64,000 nt of DNA, from the NCBI RefSeq assembly GCF_052030545.1, contig NZ_JBPDIH010000008.1, forward strand, positions 184,949 through 248,948, written 5' to 3'. The notes below the pieces were generated by a model. The model was given only the letters and a program-made list of their open reading frames with translations. It was not told where the DNA came from and did not search any database. The stretch is from CANMXU01 sp052030545. Its GTDB lineage: Bacteria; Pseudomonadota; Gammaproteobacteria; Enterobacterales; Alteromonadaceae. Shown here one piece after another: positions 55,591 to 63,947 of this stretch. Within the stretch, counting starts at the first letter, position 1, and each line of letters opens with the position of its first letter. Both the position numbers and the translations under genes were made by a program.

Positions 55591-56355
55591 ATGGATATAC
55601 TTTTTCTGTTTAAAAAAATTATTGGCGTATTAATTATGCCCATTAACGTTATTATTTTATTAATGCTTGCGGCGTTAATATTGCACCGATATTCACCTAA
55701 ATTGAGTTTCCGTTGTCTATTTGTCAGTATTTTGTTGCTGATCCTTTCATCCTTACCTGTGGTGTCAGATATGATGATGAAGCCGATTGAAGACAACCAT
55801 GAGGCATTTACCTACGCGAATAAGCCTGTTGAATACATTGTGGTATTAGGCTGCGGACACGTTACTGACGATAGTTTACCGGCTGTTAGTCAATTAAGAG
55901 TGTGTTCTTTGCAGCGCGCCATTGAAGCGTTAAGAATTCATCAGCTCTACCCTACCGCGCACATCATCACCTCAGGTTTTGGTGGCAGTGATAAAACCCC
56001 GAATGCCGAATTGATTAAACAAGCGTTAGTTGAATTAGGCGTAAATGAGCAACTGATTATTACCGAGCCAACACCGCAAGATACCGAAGAAGAAGCCGAA
56101 TTAATTAGCGCAAGAGTAACATATAAACCGGTAATACTAATTACCAACAGCGACCATATGCCACGAGCGTTAGCCTATTTTGAACAACAAGGTGTGAATG
56201 CCATTGCCGCGCCGGCCTCGCGTTGGGTAAAAGATTATTATGGTGAGAAAAGTTGGCAGTACTATTTGCCAAACAGCGAAGCTTTTGAGCAAACCACCCA
56301 TGTTTGGTATGAAAGCTTTGGGCGATTTGTTCAGTGGTTAAAGCAATATTTATAA
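55591..56355 (+). CDS. ElyC/YdcF family envelope protein
   Basis: A 254-aa protein with two N-terminal helices (GVLIMPINVIILLMLAALIL and CLFVSILLLILSSLPVV) and a periplasmic DUF218/YdcF domain: YIVVLGCGH, SQLRVCSLQRAIEALR, HIITSGFGGSD, PTPQDTEEEAELI and LITNSDHMPRALAYFEQQG. It resembles E. coli ElyC (259 aa), needed for peptidoglycan synthesis at low temperature. ATG 55591 is chosen over GTG 55579. Exact role inferred from family. Confidence 0.87.
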   Translation: MDILFLFKKIIGVLIMPINVIILLMLAALILHRYSPKLSFRCLFVSILLLILSSLPVVSDMMMKPIEDNHEAFTYANKPVEYIVVLGCGHVTDDSLPAVSQLRVCSLQRAIEALRIHQLYPTAHIITSGFGGSDKTPNAELIKQALVELGVNEQLIITEPTPQDTEEEAELISARVTYKPVILITNSDHMPRALAYFEQQGVNAIAAPASRWVKDYYGEKSWQYYLPNSEAFEQTTHVWYESFGRFVQWLKQYL

Positions 56356-56377
56356 AAGCGACAAGTTAACCCGCGTT

Positions 56378-57136
56378 TTATACGGGGTTGTCAATATCAA
56401 CAAACTCGACCGATAAACCAAGCTCGGCGTTAATATATTCGCCTAATGCTTTTACGCCGTAACGCTCGGTGGCGTGATGGCCTGCGGCAAAAAAGTGAAT
56501 ATTCATTTCGGTGGCGATATGCGCCGTTTTTTCTGATACTTCACCGGAAATAAAAGCATCGATGCCCTGCTCGGCCGCCAACTCAATATAGTCTTGTCCG
56601 CCACCTGTACACCAAGCAACGGTTTTAATTGCTTGATTGTTACCCGACGGTAAATGCAAACACTGACGATTTAAGGTTTTTGAAATGTTCTGCGCTAATG
56701 TTTGTGCGGAAATGGCATGTTCAAATTCGCCTTTGACAGCAACACTAAGCGGATTACCACTTTCTAACGGCTGACGATTAATAATTGCTAATAAATCGGC
56801 TAATTGCGCGTTATTGCCTAACTCGGCATGAATATCGAGTGGCAGATGATAAGCAAACAAATTGATGTTGTTATCAAGCAGCGCTTTAATACGGGTATGC
56901 TTCATACCTTTGATCACATACGATTCATTTTTCCAAAAATAACCGTGGTGAACTAACAAAGCATCGGCATTTAATTCAATCGCTTTATCGATTAACGCTT
57001 GTGACGCCGTTACGCCAGTAACTATTTTATTGATTTGCTCACTGCCTTGTATTTGCAGGCCGTTTGGGCAGTAATCTTTAATTTGTTCCGGTTTTAATAA
57101 TTGCGTTAAAAAATTTTCAAATTCACTACGATGCAT
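56378..57136 (-). CDS. Nif3-like dinuclear metal centre protein (YbgI type)
   Basis: A 252-aa NIF3/YbgI family protein. Metal ligands appear in LLVHHGYFW, AYHLPLDIH (late Asp), and HFFAAGHHATERYG; DYCPNGLQIQG is the N-terminal signature. Homologues form a hexameric toroid with a dinuclear metal site; the activity is not settled. Full length. Convergent with the elyC-like gene. Confidence 0.93.
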   Translation of the reverse strand: MHRSEFENFLTQLLKPEQIKDYCPNGLQIQGSEQINKIVTGVTASQALIDKAIELNADALLVHHGYFWKNESYVIKGMKHTRIKALLDNNINLFAYHLPLDIHAELGNNAQLADLLAIINRQPLESGNPLSVAVKGEFEHAISAQTLAQNISKTLNRQCLHLPSGNNQAIKTVAWCTGGGQDYIELAAEQGIDAFISGEVSEKTAHIATEMNIHFFAAGHHATERYGVKALGEYINAELGLSVEFVDIDNPV

Positions 57137-57205
57137 TGTGTTGTTACCTGCGATAAAAATAATAACCGCATCATAAGTGAAACCTTTGCTTCATCCAAGG
57201 TTAAA

Positions 57206-57961
57206 TTAAGACGACGAGCCTGTTTTAGGTGAATTCATGGTAGAGACTTTCACTGGTGAAAACTTAGGTCGTAATTTCCATTTAGGTTTAATTGGCGTAA
57301 GTGGCAATACCCGCTTTTTAGCGACAATAATGTAAATAGAGCCCAAACTTGGTAAATAGTTGCTGGCAAAGTTTTGACAATATGAGGTAAGCTTGCCTTG
57401 CCCTAGTTTGCCAACCAAAGAGCTATGCAACGTGCGCTGATCGGTTAAAATTTCATAGCCCATTAATTGCAACCAGTCTTTGACCCGCATTGGTGAGAAA
57501 AAACGTTCATTCCATGGCGACTGTTTTCTTCGATACGGCACGACTTTATTTAAACCCGCCAAACTAAACGGGTTATAGCCAGTAATAACTAAATAGCCGT
57601 TGGGAATGAGCACACGATTCGCTTCGCGCACCACATGATGAGGGTCGACCGAAAATTCAAAAGTGTGGCTTAACAAACAAACATCAACACTGTGCTCTAA
57701 AAAAGGCAAATCGTCGACATCGGCAATAACATCAGCTTTTTTTGAAAAGCTTGAAACCGTGAGCTGGTGTTTAATTGGGCTAAGCGTGCAGTCAACATCA
57801 GCACTTAACGCGCCTACTTTGAGTAAATGATAACCAAAAAATTTTGGCCACCACGGCGCTAATTGCTGATTAATTTCATTAAGGATCACCTCGCCATTAG
57901 GCAGCTTTCGCCACGCTTTGGGAGATTGCGGTTGTCGAAAAGATAATGCGGGTTTCATCAC
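57206..57961 (-). CDS. Class I SAM-dependent methyltransferase (YafS-like)
   Basis: A 251-aa methyltransferase. The LPFLEHSVDVCLLSHTFEF segment and HHVVREANRVLIPNGYLVITGYNPFSLAGL match the methyltransferase_11 pattern of YafS, found next to gloB in E. coli as here (divergent, about 105 bp). The first glycine loop is poorly conserved (GYHLLKVGALSAD), so SAM binding should be checked. Substrate unknown. Confidence 0.87.
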   Translation of the reverse strand: MMKPALSFRQPQSPKAWRKLPNGEVILNEINQQLAPWWPKFFGYHLLKVGALSADVDCTLSPIKHQLTVSSFSKKADVIADVDDLPFLEHSVDVCLLSHTFEFSVDPHHVVREANRVLIPNGYLVITGYNPFSLAGLNKVVPYRRKQSPWNERFFSPMRVKDWLQLMGYEILTDQRTLHSSLVGKLGQGKLTSYCQNFASNYLPSLGSIYIIVAKKRVLPLTPIKPKWKLRPKFSPVKVSTMNSPKTGSSS

Positions 57962-58067
57962 AGCCTAACTTCCATTACTATAAGCCTTAATTTAATCGTG
58001 AATTTGAACGCTAATTTAAGTGCTCGTTTAAACCTTAGTATATACAGTGTAACCATAGAGAAAAATT

Positions 58068-58865
58068 ATGTCGCAAAATAGCTTCACCGTAACGGCAATT
58101 CCTGCTTTTTCAGATAATTATATTTGGGCATTAACGCAAAGCACAAGTGATAATCTGGTATTAGTTGATCCAGGTGACGCAAAAGTTTGCATTGACTATA
58201 TCGAGCAACACAACAAAGTACTGACCGATATTTTAATTACCCATCACCATAGCGACCATATTGGTGGTTTGGCCGATTTACGTCGTTATTGTCAGCAAAA
58301 ATCATGGCCACTATGTGTTTATTTCCCTAAAAATAACGACATTAAAGAAGGTGATGTTGGCGTTGATGAGCAAAGCGAGGTTAACTTAAGCGCGATTGAC
58401 GCAACGTTTAACGTTATTGATTTACCAGGGCATACCTTAGGGCATGTTGCTTACATTAGCCAAGATAAATTATTTTGCGGCGATACATTGTTTTCTGGTG
58501 GTTGCGGCCGACTATTTGAAGGCACACCAGCGCAAATGCACCATTCACTAGGTAAATTAGCAGCATTAGCTGAACAGACTCAAGTTTATTGCGCACATGA
58601 ATATACGCAGGCTAACTTGCACTTTGCTTTAACGGTTGAGCCAAGCAACGTTGACCTACTCAATTATTATAATCAGGTAGAGCAATTGCGCGCTCAAAAC
58701 AAAGCAACAATTCCATCTAGCATCGCGTTAGAGAAAAAGATCAACCCGTTTTTACGTTCAGATCAAACGGAAGTAGCAGAAAGTGCCGCGCTATATGTAA
58801 ACAACGCACTTGCTAATGAAGTGGAAGTATTTGCAGCAATTCGCCAATGGAAAGACAATTTTTAA
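58068..58865 (+). CDS. gloB: Hydroxyacylglutathione hydrolase (glyoxalase II)
   Basis: A 265-aa metallo-beta-lactamase enzyme. The metal motif is LITHHHSDHIGG, with further ligands in LPGHTLGHVAY, FCGDTLFSGGCGRLFEG and YCAHEYTQANLHFA. It hydrolyses S-lactoylglutathione to lactate and glutathione in methylglyoxal detoxification. The C-terminal HAGH domain is complete. It is 80 nt upstream of mltD, as in enterobacteria. Confidence 0.96.
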   Translation: MSQNSFTVTAIPAFSDNYIWALTQSTSDNLVLVDPGDAKVCIDYIEQHNKVLTDILITHHHSDHIGGLADLRRYCQQKSWPLCVYFPKNNDIKEGDVGVDEQSEVNLSAIDATFNVIDLPGHTLGHVAYISQDKLFCGDTLFSGGCGRLFEGTPAQMHHSLGKLAALAEQTQVYCAHEYTQANLHFALTVEPSNVDLLNYYNQVEQLRAQNKATIPSSIALEKKINPFLRSDQTEVAESAALYVNNALANEVEVFAAIRQWKDNF

Positions 58866-58945
58866 TGCCATTGTTACAAGTCAGTCTTGAATAAACTGAC
58901 TAAATAAGTGACACTTGCCGTTATATTAAGTAGACAAGAGTTTTC

Positions 58946-60577
58946 ATGAAGTATTATTTTCCCCTTACCATTGCTGTGTCAATAATGTTAGGTGGTTGTC
59001 AAAGCACACCTTTTCAGTCAGAAAAATCGAAACAAGACCAAAACTCAACGTTAATTGCCGACACGGCGACTCCTGCGGAAGTTAGCCTCGCTTTGCTTAG
59101 CGACGAAGCAAATTCAGTAATGCACCCTATTGCTGATGTGGAATTTTCAGTATCTGATGAAACCCAAGTCACTGACGATTTATGGGAAGATATTAAAGCT
59201 AAAATGGCATTTGATATTCCACAAAATCAACGTGTTGTTTCACAGCGTAATTGGTATGTTAAACACGCCAGTTATTTAGACCGAGTCGCCAAACGCGCCG
59301 AACCGTTTTTGTACTACATCGTTCAAGAACTAGAAGCAAACGATATGCCGGTTGAAATAGCCCTGCTCCCTATTGTAGAAAGTGCTTTTGACCCGTTTGC
59401 TTATTCACACGGTCGCGCTTCAGGCATGTGGCAATTTGTACCCGGCACTGGTGAGCGTTTTGGTATGAAACAAAACTGGTGGTACGACGGACGACGCGAC
59501 GTTATTGCGTCAACCCAAGGTGCCATTAAGTATTTAAAATACCTCAACGGCTATTTTGACGGTGACTGGTTATTAGCCTTAGCAGCGTATAATTCAGGCG
59601 AAGGTCGAGTTAGACGCGCAGTAAAAAATAATGCCCGCAAAAACAAGCCAACCGACTTTTGGTCACTCGACTTACCAAGTGAAACTGAAGCTTACGTACC
59701 TAAACTACTTGCCTTAGCCGATATTATTAAGCGCCCTGCCGATTTTAATATTGAGTTATACGACATTCAAAATAAGTCGGTGATTTCACAAATTAATATT
59801 GGTTCACAATTAGACTTAGCAAAAGCGGCGCAACTTGCTGAATTGTCGCTGGCTGAATTACAACATTTAAACCCGGGCTTTAACCGTTGGTCAACCGACC
59901 CTGACGGGCCTCACTATTTAGTTATTCCAAATAACAAGATAGAAAAGTTTCAAGCAGGTTTAGATAAATTAAGTGAAAAAGAGCGACTTGCATGGCAGCG
60001 TTATCAAATTAAATCGGGCGATAGCTTGAGCCAAATAGCCAAAAAATTTAATACCACGACCGCGCTTATTCAGCAGGTAAACCAAATTCAAGGCTCGCAA
60101 ATTCGCGCCGGAAAATACTTGTTAATTCCTGTTGCGACGCAAGCACTTGATAGCTATATTTTTTCACAAGAACAACGTATTGCGAAAAAACAAAGCCAAA
60201 GCTATAACGGCACCAAATTAACCCATAAAGTTAAATCAGGCGATACCTTATGGGATATTGGTCAAGCGTATAAGGTGAGCAGTAAAAGCATCGCTAAATG
60301 GAACGGCATGGCGCCAAGAGACACACTAAAAGTTGGCCAAAACCTTGTAATTTGGCAAGCTAAAAAATCAGGTGCTGCGGCAAATGCGTCAAGCAAACAA
60401 GCGATAATGCGCAATATTACCTACAAAGTGCGCCGTGGTGACTCTTTTGCCCGTATTGCAGATAAGTTTAATGTATCAATAAAAGATATTGAACGCTGGA
60501 ACGGGTTAAGTAGCAGAAAATATTTGCAACCAGGGCAAATGCTTAAATTGTCGGTTGATGTAACGAACAATATTTAA
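58946..60577 (+). CDS. mltD: Membrane-bound lytic murein transglycosylase D
   Basis: A 543-aa lipoprotein: lipobox LGGCQS gives a lipidated Cys near residue 18. The SLT domain (about 110-250) has the catalytic Glu in LLPIVESAFDPFAYS and the motifs GMWQFVPGTGERFG and ALAAYNSGEGRVRRA. Three LysM repeats follow (about 350-393, 427-470, 490-533). It cleaves peptidoglycan from the outer membrane. Last housekeeping gene before the integron; a terminator follows. Confidence 0.96.
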   Translation: MKYYFPLTIAVSIMLGGCQSTPFQSEKSKQDQNSTLIADTATPAEVSLALLSDEANSVMHPIADVEFSVSDETQVTDDLWEDIKAKMAFDIPQNQRVVSQRNWYVKHASYLDRVAKRAEPFLYYIVQELEANDMPVEIALLPIVESAFDPFAYSHGRASGMWQFVPGTGERFGMKQNWWYDGRRDVIASTQGAIKYLKYLNGYFDGDWLLALAAYNSGEGRVRRAVKNNARKNKPTDFWSLDLPSETEAYVPKLLALADIIKRPADFNIELYDIQNKSVISQINIGSQLDLAKAAQLAELSLAELQHLNPGFNRWSTDPDGPHYLVIPNNKIEKFQAGLDKLSEKERLAWQRYQIKSGDSLSQIAKKFNTTTALIQQVNQIQGSQIRAGKYLLIPVATQALDSYIFSQEQRIAKKQSQSYNGTKLTHKVKSGDTLWDIGQAYKVSSKSIAKWNGMAPRDTLKVGQNLVIWQAKKSGAAANASSKQAIMRNITYKVRRGDSFARIADKFNVSIKDIERWNGLSSRKYLQPGQMLKLSVDVTNNI

Positions 60578-60606
60578 CGCTTACATAATTCCAGTTAACT
60601 ACCAAA

Positions 60607-60643
60607 ATAGCCGTTAAGATAAGCATTCTTTAACGGCTTTTTT
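60607..60643. terminator. Terminator between mltD and the integrase gene
   Basis: Stem AGCCGTTAA/TTAACGGCT (60609-60617 and 60630-60638) with a 12-nt loop and T-run. It ends mltD transcription and faces the end of the convergent intI. Confidence 0.8.
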
Positions 60644-60671
60644 ATGCCTTATCGTTTAATTACTGATCTTG

Positions 60672-61643
60672 TTATACATTTGCTAAATCAGACAAAGGGC
60701 TTCTAACACCATTGGCTCCGTGTTCAATTACATGCGTATAAATTTGTGTCGTACGAATATCGGTATGCCCTAACTGCTCTTGTACGGTGCGAATATCTGC
60801 GCCTCGCTGTAACAAGTGTGTGGCAAAGGAATGACGCAAGGTATGACACGTGATGTTTTTTTCAATTTTAGCCTCTGCTGTCGCCACTTTAACCGCCTTA
60901 CGCAAACTAGTATGGTCGATGTGATGTCTGCGCCGAAAACCAGACTCAGGATCTAAACTAAGGCGCAAAGAAGGAAATAAGTAGTGCCATAGCGTGTCTA
61001 ATTTTGCTTGTGGATATTTGCGCGACAATGCAAAGGGCAGCCAAACACCTGCATAATCAGGTGCGTTTTTATCCGCTTCCGCCATGGCTTTAGCAATGTT
61101 TATTTGCTTTTTAAGCGGCTCGACTAACTCTTTTGCTAAGGTAACTCTGCGATTTTTACCGCCTTTTCCTTGCCACACTTGTACTGATAGATAATCGAAG
61201 TCGATATCTTTGATACGTAATCGCACCACTTCCATTAATCGTAAACCACTGGCGTACATAAGTTTAATTGGTAAATCGAACTTAGCATCAACATGACTTA
61301 GTAATAATTGTGTTTCTTTCGGTGTTAATACCACAGGAAGCTTTGCTTGAATTCGACTTTTATTAAATTCAAGTTCTAATGTGAGCGGATTATTGACAAT
61401 GTGCTTATACAAAAATACCAACGCATTGAGTGCTAAACTTTGCGACCTAGGTGCTAGGTTCAATTGATTGGTTAAATACGATAAAAAGTTTTCAACTTCG
61501 CGGTTATGACAACTTACGGGATGCTTCTTTTTATTAAAATTAATATATGCTTTAATCCAGTATACATATGTTTCAATTGTTCGTTTAGCGTATCGTTTGG
61601 TACGCATTTTTTCTATAACCAATGTTAAATACGGAGACGTCAT
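60672..61643 (-). CDS. intI: Integron integrase IntI
   Basis: A tyrosine recombinase of about 323 aa. The IntI-specific extra patch is present (VWLPFALSRKYPQAK, then LFPSLRLSLDPESGFRRRHH), which separates it from XerC/D. The catalytic Arg is in YASGLRLMEVVRLR, the HxLR box is HTLRHSFATHLL and the nucleophile Tyr is in TTQIYTHV. It inserts and excises cassettes at attI and attC. The ATG at 61643 follows GGTGG; a GTG at 61652 is possible but has no ribosome site. A LexA box lies just upstream, so expression should rise in the SOS response. Confidence 0.95.
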   Translation of the reverse strand: MTSPYLTLVIEKMRTKRYAKRTIETYVYWIKAYINFNKKKHPVSCHNREVENFLSYLTNQLNLAPRSQSLALNALVFLYKHIVNNPLTLELEFNKSRIQAKLPVVLTPKETQLLLSHVDAKFDLPIKLMYASGLRLMEVVRLRIKDIDFDYLSVQVWQGKGGKNRRVTLAKELVEPLKKQINIAKAMAEADKNAPDYAGVWLPFALSRKYPQAKLDTLWHYLFPSLRLSLDPESGFRRRHHIDHTSLRKAVKVATAEAKIEKNITCHTLRHSFATHLLQRGADIRTVQEQLGHTDIRTTQIYTHVIEHGANGVRSPLSDLANV

Positions 61644-61659
61644 ATCAACCACCAGAAAA

Positions 61660-61675
61660 CTGTTTATTTATACAG
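61660..61675 (-). promoter_or_regulatory. LexA (SOS) box of intI
   Basis: CTGTTTATTTATACAG is a perfect CTG-N10-CAG operator 16 nt before the intI ATG, as known for Vibrio and class 1 integron integrases. Confidence 0.92.
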
Positions 61676-61789
61676 CTTAGTGTAAATCCGCATTTGATCC
61701 AGTCTGTTATTGTATTTTGAACAAAAGTTTAACGTGTATAGATGTAATAGATTGAATGTAGGATATTTTTAATTTAGGATTAAAACACA

Positions 61790-61857
61790 ATTACTATATT
61801 ATGATTTGAAAAACCTGTGTGAAAGAAGGATTTTTTCCTCATAATAAACTGTTATCG
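61790..61857 (+). other. attI region with cassette insertion point
   Basis: The core GTTATCG at 61851-61857 is the last integrase-type site before the first cassette and marks the recombination point of attI. The left limit is approximate. A promoter for the array (Pc) is expected between here and intI but no clear hexamers were identified. Confidence 0.65.
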
Positions 61858-62109
61858 GGCAACGAAGTTTTCGGTGAAAAATTTTTGAGATTAGTTTCTT
61901 TTTCTAATCAACAAATTTGCAAACTCCATAAAGTTTTAAAATTCATTTGCATTGTTCTGCCCTTTTCAGGTTCAATGTAAAAATTAAGTTTTGGTGTTAC
62001 TTGTTGGTTTTTAGGTAGTTGCCCGCTAACAAGTCATTCAACAGGACTAAAAAAGTTGGCTTTCGCTTCGCGATTTTAGCCAATCTTTTTTAGCCTATTA
62101 ATGTAAGCG
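61852..62109 (+). mobile_element. Gene cassette 1, ORF-less (copy A)
   Basis: A 258-bp cassette with no plus-strand ORF of useful size. It is the same length as cassette 3 and about 94% identical (16 mismatches by hand count). On the minus strand both copies keep a 14-codon frame (MQMNFKTLWSLQIC here). It may carry a regulatory element or small RNA rather than a protein. Confidence 0.82.
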
Positions 62110-62115
62110 TTATGT
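62025..62115 (+). repeat. attC site of cassette 1
   Basis: Starts GCTAACAAG and ends GCGTTATGT; inner arms (AAAAAAGTTGGCT and AGCCAATCTTTTTT) pair into the imperfect hairpin that IntI recombines as single-stranded DNA. Nearly identical to attC of cassette 3. Confidence 0.85.
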
Positions 62116-62425
62116 GGCATCAGCATGCCTTAATTTTTATTATCGTTTAAACTCGGTAAAGCTTTTTATCAAAGTTAAATTTTAAAGTGTTCAAACTTTT
62201 AAGTTACGGAAAATGAGTTCTAAATAAGCGCCCTTTTCCAGTTAAACTTTCTTGTGTATTTATTAACGTAAATTTTATAAGCTACTTAAAAGGCTCAGGT
62301 TTAAGCGGTAAACCGCTAAAGCTCTGCGCCACACATAACAAGGCATTCAAGTGGACAAATTAAAGCTGGCTTTTGTTCGTGCCTCACAAGTTTAGCCAGT
62401 TTTTATTTGCCGCTTAATGGTGGCG
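62110..62425 (+). mobile_element. Gene cassette 2, ORF-less
   Basis: A 316-bp cassette. No frame above about 17 codons with a start and ribosome site on either strand. AT-rich body, with a short inverted repeat TTAAGCGG/CCGCTAAA near 62301-62320. Function unknown. Confidence 0.75.
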
Positions 62426-62431
62426 TTATCG
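62333..62431 (+). repeat. attC site of cassette 2
   Basis: Starts CATAACAAGGC and ends GCGTTATCG. Arms AAGCTGGCT and TAGCCAGTTTTT pair; different in sequence from the sites of cassettes 1 and 3. Confidence 0.85.
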
Positions 62432-62683
62432 GGCAACGAAGTTTAGGGTTAAAAATTTTTAAGATTAGTTTCTTTTTCTAGTCAACAAATTCGCAAACTC
62501 CATAAAGATTTGAAATTCATTTGCATTGTTCTGCCCTTTTCAGGTTCAATGTAAAAATTAAAGTATGGTGTTACTTGTTAGTTTTTCGGTAGTTGCCCGC
62601 TAACAAGGCATTCAACAGGACTAAAAAAGTTGGCTTTCGCTTCGCGATTGTAGCCAATCTTTTTTAGCCTATTAATGTAAACG
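62426..62683 (+). mobile_element. Gene cassette 3, ORF-less (copy B of cassette 1)
   Basis: 258 bp, aligned end to end with cassette 1 without gaps. Substitutions are spread over the body, with the attC the best conserved part. The antisense 14-codon frame is kept (MQMNFKSLWSLRIC), with one silent and two coding changes. Confidence 0.82.
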
Positions 62684-62689
62684 TTATAA
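62599..62689 (+). repeat. attC site of cassette 3
   Basis: Starts GCTAACAAGGC and ends ACGTTATAA; almost the same as the attC of cassette 1. Confidence 0.85.
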
Positions 62690-62704
62690 CCCTTCGGAGA
62701 GTCC

Positions 62705-63391
62705 GTGACCATATTCTGGGCAGCAATAAGTGCGATTTTAGTTTTCTATTTCAGGGAATCGATAAAACTTGCACACCAACAACGAAATGTAACATCAAAG
62801 CTTGATGCTTATTTGGTGCACTGGTCTTTGAAAATAATCGAAGGAAATGACTCCGATTTTAAATTATCTAGTGTGGGCTTACGTTGGGCTGAGAAGCATG
62901 AAAAGTGCAATAGCATTGAAGAAATATTAAAGATAAATGAGGAGTTTAAAGATAAACTCCAAGAAATGAAGAGTGAATTATTTCTGAATGGAGCATTTGA
63001 AGAAATGATCTCAAATGCTAATCAGAAAATGAAAGATAGTGAACTTAGCTCAGAACAAATCTATAAAATGATCTCCGAATATCGTCGTGACTTCATAGAT
63101 GGAAAGTTGTATCCAAGCGATAACGACTTATCTGTACTTTCACCTACTACCACAAGGTTAGCAATCTCATTAAAACTCAATATTATTTCGCTATTAGAGG
63201 GCTTAATAATGTTATTAGTTAAGATTGAGAAAGATCCTAATCAAATGAAATCAAAAGATGAGTTATTTGAGCTATATGTCTGTTGGCTTAAAATCGTTCG
63301 CGATAAACAATTATTAATTAAATCAAATCGAGAGTTGCTATCCCAAGGTGTGTTTAGTATTGCTTGTGGTAACTTTGTATCAGGGTTATAA
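62705..63391 (+). CDS. Cassette 4 protein: membrane-anchored hypothetical protein
   Basis: A 228-aa protein starting at GTG with GGAGA upstream, 22 nt after the cassette boundary. One N-terminal helix (IFWAAISAILVFYF) anchors a helical cytoplasmic part rich in Lys and Glu (WSLKIIEGNDSDF, EFKDKLQEMKSELF, MISEYRRDFIDG). No family recognised. The stop TAA lies in the attC. Like most cassette genes it is probably read from an upstream promoter in the array. Confidence 0.8.
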   Translation: MTIFWAAISAILVFYFRESIKLAHQQRNVTSKLDAYLVHWSLKIIEGNDSDFKLSSVGLRWAEKHEKCNSIEEILKINEEFKDKLQEMKSELFLNGAFEEMISNANQKMKDSELSSEQIYKMISEYRRDFIDGKLYPSDNDLSVLSPTTTRLAISLKLNIISLLEGLIMLLVKIEKDPNQMKSKDELFELYVCWLKIVRDKQLLIKSNRELLSQGVFSIACGNFVSGL

Positions 63392-63484
63392 CAAGTCACT
63401 TAAAAGGACAAAAAACAGTTGGTTTTTGCTCCTGCGTCGCTTATTTTAACCAACTATTTTTTGCCTCTTAGTGAGGCGTTAGCT
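63386..63484 (+). repeat. attC site of cassette 4
   Basis: Starts TTATAACAAG and ends GCGTTAGCT. Arms ACAGTTGGTTTT and AACCAACTATTT pair. Confidence 0.85.
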
Positions 63485-63498
63485 ATTAAAATCAGATT

Positions 63499-63840
63499 AT
63501 GGATTTACTATTCGAACATTTTTACTTATTTATAATTTTACCTTCGATTATTTCATTTTTATATCGAAAGCGTAAAAATCAGAATAAGGATTTTATCAAT
63601 ATCAATGGTGACATAGTCACTGTTAACCCAACAATTGAAACTGATTATGGCTTTAGTTCACCAGTAAAGCTAAAGTTAAGCAAAATTAATCGTATACAAC
63701 TTGCAGGTAATTGCTTATCTTTTTTTAATTATAGTGAGCACGCAGAAGATTTTTGGTTATCCAAAAAGTATACTCAAAAAGTAAAGCAATTAATTTTAGA
63801 AAAGTTTCCAGACATTAAGTTTGTCGAAATTAATAGCTAA
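63499..63840 (+). CDS. Cassette 5 protein: small membrane-anchored hypothetical protein
   Basis: A 113-aa protein with an N-terminal helix (FYLFIILPSIISFLY), a basic stretch (RKRKNQNK) and a beta-rich C-terminal part (LKLSKINRIQLAGNCLSFFNYS) of the type seen in short PH-like or bPH domains. The ribosome site is weak. The stop overlaps the start of the attC. Unknown function. Confidence 0.75.
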   Translation: MDLLFEHFYLFIILPSIISFLYRKRKNQNKDFININGDIVTVNPTIETDYGFSSPVKLKLSKINRIQLAGNCLSFFNYSEHAEDFWLSKKYTQKVKQLILEKFPDIKFVEINS

Positions 63841-63933
63841 CAAGTTGCTCAAACGGACACAAAACAGTTGGCTGTGCTCGTTCCTCGCAAATTATAGCCA
63901 ACTATTTATGCGCCGCTTAGCATGGCGTTAGGT
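63836..63933 (+). repeat. attC site of cassette 5
   Basis: Starts GCTAACAAG and ends GCGTTAGGT. Arms ACAGTTGGCT and AGCCAACTATTT pair. Confidence 0.85.
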
Positions 63934-63947
63934 ATTTAGGAGAGTTC

